Assembly: GCA_020465985.1 (NCBI GenBank)
Contig: JAANYP010004442.1
Coordinates: forward strand, 204,217-268,216
DNA from: Centrapalus pauciflorus
Taxonomy: Eukaryota; Streptophyta; Magnoliopsida; Asterales; Asteraceae
Direction of reading: 5' to 3'
DNA length: 64,000 bases
The notes under the pieces are model-generated. The model did not search any database. It saw nothing but the letters and a program-made list of their open reading frames with translations, and was not told the DNA's origin. Shown here piece after piece: positions 27,180 through 38,075 of the stretch. A program made the position numbers and the translations under genes. Each line of letters starts with the position of its first letter. The stretch's first letter is position 1.

Positions 27180-30100
27180 CCGATATTATACAAATATACC
27201 TTTCCTATGTAAATAAGTAATGTTAATCAAGGGTTGCTTGGTAATTATAGAAATGGTATTAGAACTTTCATTTTCTTTATCTCCACAACTTCCCCAACTA
27301 CATTTGGCAGGAAAGTTACCAACATATTTCATTCAGGTCCCTTTTCTCTCAAAAAAAAAGGAAAGGAAGTATAAAGACAAGTTCATGACATCTCAATTCT
27401 CATATTGGAAACTGTTCCAATTTTCATGGGACAAAGGGAGATGATCCATAAAAGCGTAAGAGACATTTTTTAGTCTAATCAAGTAGCTTAGATGGGCTTA
27501 AGTTTAGTAAGATAACTGCGATTTTAGATAAGATTAACTTTAAGGGATCAATAGCATGACCTACAAAAAAACGTTCAAACAAAATTTTAACATTTAGTGT
27601 AACTGACCATCCGCTCCTTCGTCTGAAAGTTTCTCAGAGCTATCGCTATCACCACTACGTTCCTTACATTTTGACCTCAATAGTAAAGCAACAACCTACA
27701 TCAAACAAATTATGCTGATCAGAATCATATGAAGAAATGAGATGCACCTTTTTTACATTTTCATTTACCGTCTGTTGAAACTGTAGACCGAAGGCTAAGA
27801 AAGAAACGCTACATAGATGTGCCCTTTTTTAGCTTGTTTAACTAATTTAATATTCTACAAACAAAGCAAGGGATCAATGTAGCAGAGGTTTTTGGCATCT
27901 CACATAAGAATAAACTTTTAACTGAAAGAAAATTTTAAACTGATTTATAAATGTAGTTGTCCCATCACAAAAACAATAAATAAAATCCCATGTCCCTAAT
28001 GTGGGACAATTACAAATAATATTTGGAGTAAATTACACAAATGGTCCCTGTGGTTTGGTGCTTTTTGCTCTTTTCGTCCCTCAAACTTTTTTTTTTTGCA
28101 CAAATAGTCCCAAAATCCCAAAACTTTCACACAAATGGTCCCTGCCGTTAACTAAGGGTGTTAAGCCAGTTAAGTTTCAAGGGCAATTTCGTCAATTTTC
28201 ATATCTGGGACCATTTGCATAATTTTTTAACAAATTATCATTTTTTATTGTTTTCTCTTTTCTATCTTATTAACTTTTCTTTTTCTTTTTTTATATATAG
28301 AAAAATTAAATAAAAAATTAAAAACTATCTTTATCTCAACAATCTCACCCTCATCTCTCATTCAAATCTCCTTGATCTTTCTCTCGGTTTCACTCCACCG
28401 GCGTTTCACTACCACCGCCAGTCTTGCCTCGGTGGAGGGTGGTCTTCCCTCTGTTCGTTGTCCGTAACCTATTCGTTTGAAGGTTATCGATGGTGGCGTT
28501 GTATATGTGTAGATCTTCAAATCATTTGGATCTAAGATGGAATCAGAACGTACTGCTGTATCAGCAGTCGATCATCGCCTCTGGTGGTTGTTCGATCCAT
28601 CGCTGATGGCTGCCCCACCATCTCTCGCGTCGGCTGATCCACCATAACCACAAATCGAAGTCGCCCTCCCTCTCTTTCTCGGTCTACCTCTCTGTTAGGT
28701 TTTTGGTTCTCGATTTCGTACATATGTACGAGGGTGATGATGTTAACAAGTTGATTTTCCAGATCTGTAATGGTGATATCCGATTTATTGTTGAGGATAT
28801 GATTTGATTCCTTCCGTTTGAGTTTGCTCTTGAGAATAGGGTTGAATATGGCTTTGATTTCTTCGTCTGTTTGGTTTTTGAAAACCATAATAGACTTGTT
28901 CAATTTCTTGGGGTTTGATCGATTTACAGGTACGTAACTAGAATCTCATTACGAATCTGGTTTGATCGATTTACAGGTTCGAGATCATAGTGGCTCATGG
29001 CGTGGTTAGCGGGCTGTCGATGCTACATGACATTGGTGAATCCTGTCATTTGATTTTGTGCACCGGAAGCGAAAAGTGCAGTGAAATGGTGCTTCAAGAA
29101 GGGGTAATCCCTTCTTTGGTGTCGATTTCAAATGGGACGATGAGAGGGGAATAGATTGCTCAACTGTTGATGGTTTCCGAGAACAGAGGCATAGGGATCC
29201 AATTCTGGTGGTTAAGGGCGGTGGACAGCGGTGTGAGGGTAATGAAGAGCAAAAAACGTTGAGCAAATCGACATCCAGCAACTTTTGATGGTTTTCAGTG
29301 TACCAATGTTGAAGATTCATCTCTAATCAAGAGTATTTAGTTGCATCAACTAAATTTTTTAGAATTGTTTCAAATTGTCTGTGAATTCGGAGCTCGTTTG
29401 GGTTTTAGATCGTGGATTTTGTGGTTATTATATAAGGTAAGGATTTTATGTATTTGTTTTGTGATTTGGATTGCATTCTAGCGATGTATATATTATGCTG
29501 TGAAGATGCAACGTTTAAAGTTCCATATGTGATTTTTGTCTGGGTTTCTTATTTTTTCTGGGTTTGAAGTTTGAAGATTCATCTCTAATCAAGAACACCA
29601 TGATAAACTTCATAATATTAAAATGAGATTTACAAAAAGACAAAAATGCCCTCCTCTCTAACGGTCAAAGTTAACGGATGTTAGTCAGAGGGACCATTTG
29701 TGTTAAAGGTTTGAGATTTTGGGACCATTGGTGCAAAAAAAAAAGTTTGAGGGACGAAAAGAGCAAAAAGCACCAAACCACAGGGACCATTTGTGTAATT
29801 TACTCTAATATTTGAAAAGCATAATTGATACCTTTCATTAATATTACTGTCATTTCGTAGAACAGGATAAACTTAAGAATACGAAACTTACTTATTTGTT
29901 CAACTTACTTGCCCCACAGAGGATACACCTTTGTCTGTTCTACCACATCTGGAATATTGTAAATTCTTCTTGTCACTAAGTACAAGTTTTGTTTTTTCAA
30001 GGGCTTTGAAAAATTCAGACTGCAAAAAAGATATAAAATAATGTCAAAAGGTGCTGCACATACTATGCTATGTAAATTCAACATATAAGACTTAATAAGG

Positions 30101-33100
30101 AACATACCATAGTTACCTAATTCGCGGTACGATCCGGTACGGGTACGCGGTACGAAATCGCAATTCGCTAGGTTCCTAAAATTCGGTACGAAGGGGGGTA
30201 GGCTCATTTCGGTACGTTCCGGTACGATGTACCATATAATGCGGTACGGTGTACCATATAATGAGGTACGATGTACCATATATTATATATTCTTACTTAT
30301 TAATTATTACTTTGTTACTATAATTTAAAAGACATAATAAACTTACAAGTTAAAACATAAACTTGATTTTTTCATAACAGAAGTACATAAGCAAAAGTAC
30401 AGAACAGAATCACAGATTCAAAAGAAACATAGATAATTGGGACATATTTATAGATTAAAATCAGAAGGTGTTAGGAAATTAGAAATTATTAAATTAGAAA
30501 TTAATAGGAATTAGGATTTAGGAAATGCAGCAGTAGCCAATCACTCAATTAGAAATTAATAGGAAACACAGCAGGCAATCAAGCAGCAGGTGAAGGAAAC
30601 GAGCGGTTTATTATAGAAATTCGAAAAGGGAGTCGAATTCGAACAGTCGATTATAGAAACAAGCAGTCTGTGGCTGCACGAAATTCGAACAGTCGATTCG
30701 AATTGGGTCTGATCGGTTCGAATTGGGTACACGAGTTTCACTGATTGAACACGCAGAATTGCACACGAAATGAACACGAATTTCTTTAATTGAAAACGCA
30801 GAATTGCACACGATTAGAACACGAATTAAACGAATTGAATTCGATTTGGGTTACCGAATTGGACGGCGATCGGAACGCTATCGAATTGCGATTCGGTTCG
30901 TGGCGATTGGAACGGAAATCGCGGCCTCTTGGGCGAATTAGGTAACTATGGGACATACCCTTTCAAAGGGATACACGCGTTTGAAAAGACACCAATTGCA
31001 GATTACTCTATATAATCACATTGTCTCACACATGTTCTAGAAGGGAGAAAATAGAGTTTGGTTCGATAGATTGAATGCTACATTGAATTGATTGTTGTAT
31101 CCACAAGACAGACTCGTACGAGGGAAATTTCTGTCTTAGGACAATGCTTGGCAAGCCTCAATCTCGTGTTTTGTCATCTATTCTCACCACACTTGATCAT
31201 ATTGGAACTTGATCAGTGATATTACACATTTTTCAGATTTTACTAAACTTCATCCAAGTAGTGGCATAGTATTTAGATAATGGACACCAACATATCAAAT
31301 TGTATAACTTTTGAGAAGTGACAAGGGTTTAAATGAGTAAAATAGCAACTTACTCTCATCTTTTTAACCATTTATAGCAACACAAATTGTTTTTTATCAT
31401 TCAAGCAATCTACTTTCACATTTTTTCCATTCATAACTTATAGCACACTTCCACTTTTTACCATTTATAGCAGCATGATTTACTTGAAAATGCATAAAAA
31501 GTAACATGCTTTCACCTTTTTACTACATATAATGATGTTTTTCAAGTTTCAGGTCAACCATTGCTATAGAGGATAGCTTTTGTCAAGCATGTTGCTGTTA
31601 ATGATAAAGATATAAAGTACATTGTTGTAAAAGATAAAAGATGAAAGTAGATTGCTATTTTACACACTTGACTCTGATGATAATACTAACAAGCAGATTA
31701 ACTCGAAGATGTACAGACCTCAACCGTCGGATCCATCTGAGCTTCTGATGCAAAACCATAAAACCTGTCATGTTTCACATGGTAAATGTCAATAGTAGAG
31801 TAATAGACTAATAGTATACATGAACCATAAGGTTCCCCTAGGTATTTGTAGTGATTGGGAAGAGAATTCTTTGTATGTAATTTTTCCCTTGCCTTACCCA
31901 AATTCAAATCAGAATTTATGGTACAACTTAATTGCAAAAAAAAAATCAGAATTTATGGTACAACTTAATTGCAAAAAAATTAAGGCTCTTCAGCTTATAC
32001 GCACAATAAGATGGTCAGAAATTACACTTGTGTACAGTGTATAGGTTATAGGGGGAAATTAGGACACTAAGGAAGTAATGCAAGACAGTTACAGGAGAAA
32101 ACCCTCTATCCATTCTCCATTCTCACCACACTTGGTTATCCTGACATCTACTTACACTAATGTTCGCAGGTTTTCATTACACGTAAATCAGTGTTTCTCT
32201 AAGAATATTAGAAGAATACCACAGATATGCACAAGAGTTTTTTACTTGCAAGCAATGAGATGAAGATTGTGTTAAACTACTAAAGAAAAATGATTATGGA
32301 AGCTTCACTTTTATACCTCTGACCAAAATACATAATTTTCAGTGCCACAAATCTCTGTGGGTGATGATTCATGGAGTTCAACTTATAACCTGAAGAAAAG
32401 ATTGGATTTTGTAAACAATAAGGTAGGAGGTTATAATACAGAAACTCTAGTAGAAAATATCTTTAAAAAAGTCAACGAGGAAATTTATGAATCACTTGAC
32501 CATAATTCATGAAAAAAGTCAGGAACCAATACAAAGTAGGAATAGACCTGGGAGCCTCTTCTTTGGATTTCTTTTTCCATTCCTGTCACAATTTCCTTGC
32601 TTCAATGTTTCCAAGTTTTTGGCAACAGTATTGTTGTCTGGAAAATTAGTATTAAAAGTTTCCTGCACCTGCACACGGGAGAAAAAAAGGAACTTTCAAA
32701 TGTCAACTTGCATTTCACACTTTAAGGAGAAGAGTGCTTGCAATTTGCACATGAATGCTAAATTGTTTATACATCTTTTTCTTCTAGGAAAGCTAGTTAC
32801 GGCAGCCACAACTTGGACGTCATCACAATTCACAAAGGCAGCAAAACTTCGTCTTTTACTTTAACAAGTCCAAACGCAATTAAAACCTTCAAACATATTG
32901 CCATTGAACTAATTTTGCAATCAAAGGAACGTTTTATGCCTTCAATGGCAAGGATTTTTACTAATTTTAGATTGTTCTAAACAAAAAATGCCTCTTGCAG
33001 ATAGAACAGAAAATCGAAAAGGAACGCAATAAATGGTTGGATGAAATCGCAGGCTAACCTTGTGGCAACTGCAACTTGAAAGAAGAGATGTTAATTTCGC

Positions 33101-33253
33101 ATTCTCTGCTTCAAGTTCCTGCGAATCAAACTGATAAAGAAAACGAAAAACAGGCAAAACCTTAATCCAAGTACAGAAACATACCTTTACTCTATTTTCA
33201 TAAGAATCTAGCTTAGATCTTAACTCCATGATGAGCTCATTCTGTTTATCCAT
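21140..33253 (-). CDS. PUS3: tRNA pseudouridine synthase, PUS3/DEG1 (TruA superfamily), complete 15-exon gene
   Basis: PUS3/DEG1 enzymes convert uridine 38/39 in the tRNA anticodon arm to pseudouridine. Exons on minus: 33253..33185, 33118..33059, 32662..32548, 32389..32317, 31764..31719, 30019..29909, 27695..27608, 26388..26292, 25972..25912, 25371..25241, 24421..24313, 23595..23472, 22898..22791, 22710..22639 and 21204..21140. All are GT-AG and in frame, giving 442 aa. The catalytic motif is YSRCGRTDKG with Asp at about residue 150. Other TruA/PUS3 landmarks are VALKIMYFGQRFYGFASE, FSCVSREYRYFFW, GEHDFRNFCKMD, AFLWHQVRCMVAILFLIGQGL and KPQYKMASEIPLVL. The N-terminal ~43 residues (exons 1-2) form a predicted coiled coil (NELIMELRSKLDSYENRVK, LEAENAKLTSLL). 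A basic C-terminal tail (SKTKKKVSSH) may aid nuclear entry or tRNA binding. Exon 11 uses donor GAT|GTGCGT. Several introns contain transposons. Confidence 0.93.
21690..22400. repeat. interspersed CTCAAGCTCGAGC-type repeat, copy 3, interrupted by a MITE
   Basis: Typical words (GGCTTGAGAAGG, GCTCAAGCTTGGCTC, CTCGAGTTGTTTAATAAAAG, TCAAGCTCAAGCTGCTCAAT) occur on both sides of the element at 21777..22142. That element evidently inserted into the older repeat. It lies in the last intron of PUS3. Confidence 0.5.
21777..22142. mobile_element. non-autonomous TIR element nested in an older repeat
   Basis: The ends are imperfect inverted repeats: GGGTATGTTTGGCACAACTA on the left, and GGGCGTGTTTGGCAACGAGC when the right end is read in reverse. 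Inside, GAGCTTTTAGTTTTT and AAAGCTCAAGCTCC suggest further inverted symmetry. It has no coding capacity. No clean target duplication was found, so the superfamily is left open. Confidence 0.55.
23330..23425 (-). repeat. possible SINE or tRNA-like fragment
   Basis: On the minus strand the words GGTCCCGAGTTCAACTCCCA resemble a pol III B box/T-arm, and an A/T-rich tail sits at 23330..23345. No A box and no target duplication were found, so this is only a candidate SINE relic inside PUS3 intron 12. Confidence 0.25.
23740..24125. repeat. interspersed CTCAAGCTCGAGC-type repeat, copy 4
   Basis: Clustered words such as CCAAGCTCAAGTGGAGCTC, CAAGCTTGGCTCGACTTAAC and TACTCAAGCTCAACCC match the other copies. 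It lies in PUS3 intron 11. Boundaries are approximate. Confidence 0.45.
27134..27175. repeat. (GA)n microsatellite
   Basis: An uninterrupted GA dinucleotide run of about 42 bp lies in PUS3 intron 7. Confidence 0.95.
28026..29805. mobile_element. Mutator-like element (Pack-MULE) with ~125-bp TIRs and 9-bp target duplication
   Basis: A 1780-bp element lies in PUS3 intron 6. It is flanked by perfect 9-bp direct repeats TAATATTTG (28017..28025 and 29806..29814), the target length typical of Mutator-like elements. The terminal inverted repeats are about 125 bp (28026..28150 and about 29680..29805); the outer 60 bp are essentially identical, starting GAGTAAATTACACAAATGGT. Between them there is no transposase. 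Instead there is GC-richer, gene-like DNA (28380..29330), part of which resembles a U-box/ARM-repeat protein gene. That makes it a Pack-MULE, a non-autonomous Mutator element carrying host gene DNA. The near-identical TIRs and exact duplication suggest a young insertion. Confidence 0.88.
29000..29215 (+). pseudogene. captured fragment of a U-box/ARM-repeat E3 ligase gene (PUB6/PUB45-like)
   Basis: On the plus strand inside the Pack-MULE, one frame reads LHDIGESCHLILCTGSEKC then MVLQEGVIPSLVSISNGTMRG. After a stop codon and a frame change another reads VDGFREQRHRDP. Together these follow the order of the ARM-repeat C-terminal region of plant U-box proteins of the PUB6/PUB7/PUB45 type (QEGVIP-LVS-S-NGT-RG, then FREQRxRD). 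The stop and frameshift show it is no longer coding. The identification rests on memory of the family pattern and needs a protein search. Confidence 0.6.
30107..30951. mobile_element. TIR element with internal GGTACG-rich region
   Basis: The ends are a perfect 19-bp inverted repeat: CCATAGTTACCTAATTCGC at 30107..30125 and its reverse complement at 30933..30951. The left part (30120..30290) is full of GGTACG/CGGTACGATGTACC words. The right part (30600..30930) is rich in GAATTCGAACAG and CGATTCGG words. It has no coding capacity. ACATAC lies just outside both ends, at slightly different distances, so the target duplication is uncertain. It lies in PUS3 intron 5. Confidence 0.7.
31337..31663. 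mobile_element. MITE-like element with GTAAAATAGCAA ends
   Basis: The left end GTAAAATAGCAACTTACTCT and the reversed right end GTAAAATAGCAATCTACTTT are inverted repeats extending over about 28 bp. The interior repeats words like ACTTTCACCTTTTTACCATTTATAGCA. A related stretch (ACTTTCATCTTTTTAACCATTA) occurs near 21365, so the family has at least two members here. It lies in PUS3 intron 5. No clear target duplication was found. Confidence 0.6.
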
Positions 33254-34602
33254 AACGATGATACTCGCACGCCCGATTTTCTCTCTAATTTCCTTCCCTC
33301 AGTCCCTCGGTTTCTGCAGCTGAAGTGTATGACAAAATGCGCGAGAGACTCAAAAATAGTCAAAACAATTTGTAATTACACCTTTCATCCTTCCACTTTT
33401 TAGTTTGATTTTTCCTATTTAATTCCAAAAAGTATTTTCATTTTGACCCAATTTCCGTTCACGTTATCAGGGGTGTTCAAAACCAGATTTCCGAAATTTG
33501 GATAGTGAATATCCGAAAAATATCCAAAAATTCATATTTTTTACTTTTTTTTTTTAAATTAAATCAATTATTTATATATCTAAAATACAAATTCATATAT
33601 ACAAATAGATATTAAAAATAAAAATATCACAAACTAAATGTATCCGAAATTATTTTACTTAAAACGACTAAAAAATATATTAAAAAAACTAAAATTTATA
33701 TAAATATTAGTTTATAAATCTATAATACTAAGATAAAACTCAAAAATATACATTAGAATAATAATAAACACTCAATATTATGTAAATAATCAATACTAAA
33801 GATATAAAAAAAATTTAAATTTTTTTTTTTTGGATTTTCGGATATCGGATTATCCGAATATCCGAAAATCTGGAATTAAACTATCCGAATCGGATATCTG
33901 AAATTTCGGATCGGATTTTCGGATTTTTGTTTCAGATGCTCGGATTCGAATTTTTACATTACTGTTTTTGAAAGTTAGGATTTAAAAACACTAATATGGA
34001 TTGGTTATGGTTTCGATTGATTCAAAAGTCGATTTATTAAATACACAAAATGGATTGATATAAAATATGATCCGAATTTAACATTGAATGAATAATAGCT
34101 AAACTCAACATGATTCTAAATGTATCATTTTTTTAACTAGAATTGACAAGTAAACATATTGGTCCAAACATCCTCATTTACATAACCATTTACTAATTTT
34201 AAAATATTCAACCAATAAAATATGGGTCAAGTAAAAAAAAGTCAATGGATTCCATAATTATTCAGCTGTAATAATATAGTCAAAGTATGTCAAATTTCAT
34301 AATTAATACTTATAACATGTCAATTCTGAAGTCTAAGAATCTATCTGATCACAACTCATAAACTCAAACCTAATGTTAATGTGGAAACTCATCTCTGGTA
34401 CCAAGCTATCATCACCAATAAAGACCTTAACTAATAGATACGATAGCCAGATGTTATTGAATCATTGCTCTTATCAGCATCATCTGAAACAAAACCCCCC
34501 CATAACGGGCAAGTCGATGTCTAGAGAATAACATGTTTATAGACAAACAAATAATATAACATGGGTACAATCATGGATCAAACGACAATATATAGCACAG
34601 TG
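33254..34602. other. PUS3 upstream region and intergenic AT-rich DNA
   Basis: The first ~120 bp should hold the PUS3 5' UTR and promoter. Beyond the repeat at 33470..33965 there is AT-rich DNA with no gene or clear transposon end. Confidence 0.45.
33470..33965. repeat. GGATATCCGAA-type repeat element
   Basis: Both ends are dense in short palindromic words (TCCGAAATTTGGATAG, ATATCCGAAAAATATCC on the left; TCGGATATCGGATTATCCGA and CGGATCGGATTTTCGGA on the right), separated by about 300 bp of AT-only DNA. This looks like an old non-autonomous transposon with repetitive subterminal motifs. Exact ends were not determined. Confidence 0.45.
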
Positions 34603-34735
34603 TGTGGCCTTCCCATTACGCAAAATATACAACATGTAGCCTTCCTTTCATGCAAGTAAATAACATGTGGCCTTCCCGTCGTGCAATATCATGACATGTG
34701 GCATGCCCGCCATGCAATTAGCCAATCACATGTGG
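34603..34735. repeat. minisatellite, about four 31-34-bp units
   Basis: Units start TGTGGCCTTCCC or TGTAGCCTTCC, continue with an ATGCAA-type centre and end in ACA. Four degenerate units follow one another (from 34603, about 34635, 34666 and 34697), with a fifth partial TGTGGTGCC. No coding potential. Confidence 0.65.
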
Positions 34736-34879
34736 TGCCGGATGTGTGCTTTGTCACACAAAATAGTATCACATACACAATAATAGCCACCACAATAACA
34801 ATATGAAAAATGATATCATGGAAATAAATGAATCGCACATAAAACTCAAGTATTTCACATATGAAAAATGATAAATTTA

Positions 34880-35084
34880 GGGTGCGTTTGGTTTGTTGAT
34901 GGATTTAGAAATGGGTATGGTTTATAGGTATGGGTTTGAAAGAAATAGGAAAAAATAATATGATAAATGAACAAACCCATGAGTGTGGTAAGTTTGGGTT
35001 TTTGGTAATCATTTCTCAAATAAACAACATGTATAACACTCAAACTCATTTCATATCTTAAAAACCTACCAAATAAACACACCC
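34880..35084. mobile_element. MITE with TTA target duplication (Tourist-like)
   Basis: A 205-bp element is flanked by TTA (34877..34879 and 35085..35087). Its ends are GGGTGCGTTTGGTTTGTTG and, reversed from the right, GGGTGTGTTTATTTGGTAG. No coding capacity. The ends are of the same general GGG..GTTTGG type as the other TTA-flanked elements in this window. Confidence 0.7.
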
Positions 35085-35087
35085 TTA

Positions 35088-37098
35088 AGTTATTCACATT
35101 GACTACAATTTACCAAAAACTGAAAATCACTACACAACAATCACTAACCCTATCAAAAACTTCAACAGCCAACTACAACCCTAATACAAAAATGCATTAC
35201 CATACTATTAATACTAAACTTTAATTTAAGGTTTATTTAATTTATTAGATTATTGACTGAGTTGGATTGTGACCACGACAGGATCCTGACCACAACGGCC
35301 AACCATGGGTCGTGACCATGTTGGAACCATTTTCCTTGGATGACAGAGTACTCAATAATGCACCCTATCGTGATCGCGAGATAAGAGTCGTGACCATGAC
35401 CCTGTCACGACTACAACGCCTAACGTACAAAAAAATTTCTAGCAGAAACATCCCGCTGATGTGGAACACACCAACACTTAAGAAACCAATTACAACTTGA
35501 TTCAAACTTTACCAAGATACTTGAAATTACCAGTAATATATTTCTTGAAAACTATTATAACATTTCTAACATCACCAAAAATTATTGATTCCATCATTTG
35601 ATTCTCAAAAACCTTCACAAACGCTATCAACTTTAAAATTTTCAAAACTCAACCATTTAAACTCAATTTTCTGATATAAACCTTAAATCATAATAGAAAA
35701 CCATTTCTAATTCCCTTCCAATGATTATTTTGATATAAGAAACCTTTTCTTGAAAACCATGAAAATCTATTTCAAGCCCCATTAATGTTCTTATTTTCAT
35801 ATTATAGACTTCATTTTACACCTTATTTGATGATATGGCCAATATAAAGTAAGGTACATCATCAATAGAACATAGAGGTTACCACAAGCGCAATGAAGAT
35901 GATGGAAAGCCTTTTTTTTTATTATTACTAAAGCTCCATTTCACTCCAGGGAATTTTCTTTGAGATGATTTACTGATTTATTTACCAGACAGAAATGACA
36001 ATAATGAAACTTATAAAAGATAAGAGTGGTCAAAGGCTTACAACGGTGGAGAGACAACATCTAAGAGTGAAAGAGGAGTCGGTCATCGGGTGGCTTGGGT
36101 GTAAAGAGAATATATAATTATTAGAATTTAAGAATTTATATTTTAGATGGCTATTTTACAATTTTCAACAATTAAAATTTATTTTCTCCAATTAAATGAT
36201 TATAATATATTTCTTGAATAAAATTTTTACTTGAATTTTAGAGGTTACAATGCCATAAAAAATAATGCAAAGTGGGATGAGTAATTTGATAATAGTAAAG
36301 GTTAGATACTAAAGAAAAATAATTATGACTTGATTAAAATTTTCACCACAAGTCGAATGATCCCAATTAAGCAAGGGCATAAAATATTTATAACCATCAA
36401 GATTTTGAAATTGATCAAGGTTGATGTTATCAACGATAAATAAATAAATCACACTAATAAGAATCAACAATCAACCTCGATCATGTATAAAACACTTAGC
36501 TTCACAAGCTGTTGTATATTGATATTCACAAAGATGATATTTCCATACAACTTGGAACTCAATATATCAGGCTAGAAAATTAAAGCAAATTTAAGGGTTT
36601 AATATGAAAAAAAATCAACATGTTTTCATGTTTTTTGTGATTTAGTCTCTCCGTGTTGTTTTTTTCTAAGAAAGTCATCAAGTTATTGTTTTCAATCCGG
36701 TTTTTGAAAAAGTTTTGCTTTTTTTCATAATTAACCATGACTTTTCCACAAAAAACTAACATGTTTTCACTATTTTCTCCAAAAACTCCAAAAACTTGAA
36801 GATTTTTAAAAAAAATAAAGAAAAACTCCAAAAATCACAAACAAATATATTACTTAAGGATTATATTGGTAAAAAAATACGGATGGACTAAACCGCAAAA
36901 ATGTGAAAAAAAAAAAAATTGATTTTTTTCGTATTAAACCCGTAAATTTAATCTAGAATGATTAAAAGAGTAAGGAAGTGTTTGGTTCACATAATATTTT
37001 GAGAATGAAATGCGTTAAATGAAAATTCGAAAGGAATGAAAAATGCAAGAATCAAATTCATATTCATTTGGTTCAAAAGGAATCCACAAGAAACAAAA

Positions 37099-37101
<3 letters not shown>
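35088..37101. other. intergenic AT-rich DNA, no gene seen
   Basis: One GC-richer patch (about 35260..35420) contains the repeated words GTGACCACGAC, GGTCGTGACCATG and GAGTCGTGACCATGAC, and is probably a transposon fragment. The rest is AT-rich, with open frames of low-complexity composition only. Confidence 0.45.

Positions 37102-37180
<79 letters not shown>
37102..37180. repeat. (TA)n microsatellite, left arm
   Basis: About 39 TA units abut the left end of the element at 37181..37547 directly. Confidence 0.95.
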
Positions 37181-37183
<3 letters not shown>

Positions 37184-37544
37184 GTTCAATGGAAAACCAA
37201 CATGCATCGGAAAACTTTGGAAAACCTCCATGCACCACCACAAATGCATCACAATTCCCGCGTGATGCATCGAATTCCCGCGTGATGCACCGTCTTTCTG
37301 CATAATGCACCTGAAAACTTGTGAAAACCGCACTGCACCACCACAAATGCATCAAATTTCCCGCATGATGCATCAAAATCCCGCGTGATGCATCAAATTT
37401 TCCGCGTGATGCAGCAAAATCCCGCGTGATGCATCACTTTATTTACGATCATGCCACCGCGTTTTTCATGAAATGCATCAAATCGGACGGTATGCGTAGG
37501 TTTCCACAGTTTTCCGGTGCATAGTGGTTTTCCATTGAACCCAC

Positions 37545-37547
<3 letters not shown>
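37181..37547. mobile_element. Micron-like TIR element inserted in a (TA)n microsatellite
   Basis: The left end GGGGTTCAATGGAAAACCAA continues CATGCATCGGAAAACT. Reversed, the right end reads GGGGTGGGTTCAATGGAAAA and continues CCACTATGCACCGGAAAACT. The inverted repeats are about 38 bp long with a few differences. Pure TA repeats abut both ends. The interior holds at least five copies of a CCCGCGTGATGCATC-type word. No coding capacity. MITEs with strict preference for (TA)n targets (Micron in rice) are known; this element behaves the same way, but family membership is inferred. Confidence 0.75.

Positions 37548-37606
<59 letters not shown>
37548..37606. repeat. (TA)n microsatellite, right arm
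   Basis: About 29 TA units continue on the right side of the inserted element. Confidence 0.95.
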
Positions 37607-37610
<4 letters not shown>

Positions 37611-38072
37611 CTTAGAACTCCTCGGTGCTAGTTCTACGCCAAAACTCAAATTTGGAGTTGTCATGAAGCTTACCGGTACGGCGGTACCTAGCTTTGTGAA
37701 AAGGTCTATCTACCTCACACCTCCGAACATGCATTTCTTTTGTAAATGGAATGTTTTCCTCTTGATTTTTTTCCTTTTATATCTATTTTGATAATCATAC
37801 AAAAAATCAAAATGACAAATTGGAGATGTTTAAAAACCCTATAAGGAACCGATTAGAATAACTTATTCTTCTTGGACTTCAAATGCAGTTTGAGTTGTTT
37901 GACTTAGCTTTCTTTAGGCTATCTGAAAATTATGTTATTTTCCTAAATGTTTTGAACCCAAATAAAAAAATCCAAATCAAGCCTAAGATGAAATGGATTG
38001 ATAAAATGGGTATACATTTTGAATATTGAATAAAAAATCAAGAATTTAATTGTTTATATATAAAGCGAGGAC
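37607..38072. other. intergenic DNA, nothing recognised
   Basis: Unremarkable AT-rich sequence between two transposons. No coding frame, repeat or transposon end was recognised. Confidence 0.4.
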
Positions 38073-38075
38073 TTA

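Noticed and set aside
36987..37664. Frames rich in Ile-Tyr through the TA repeats
   Set aside because: Pure translation of (TA)n microsatellite.
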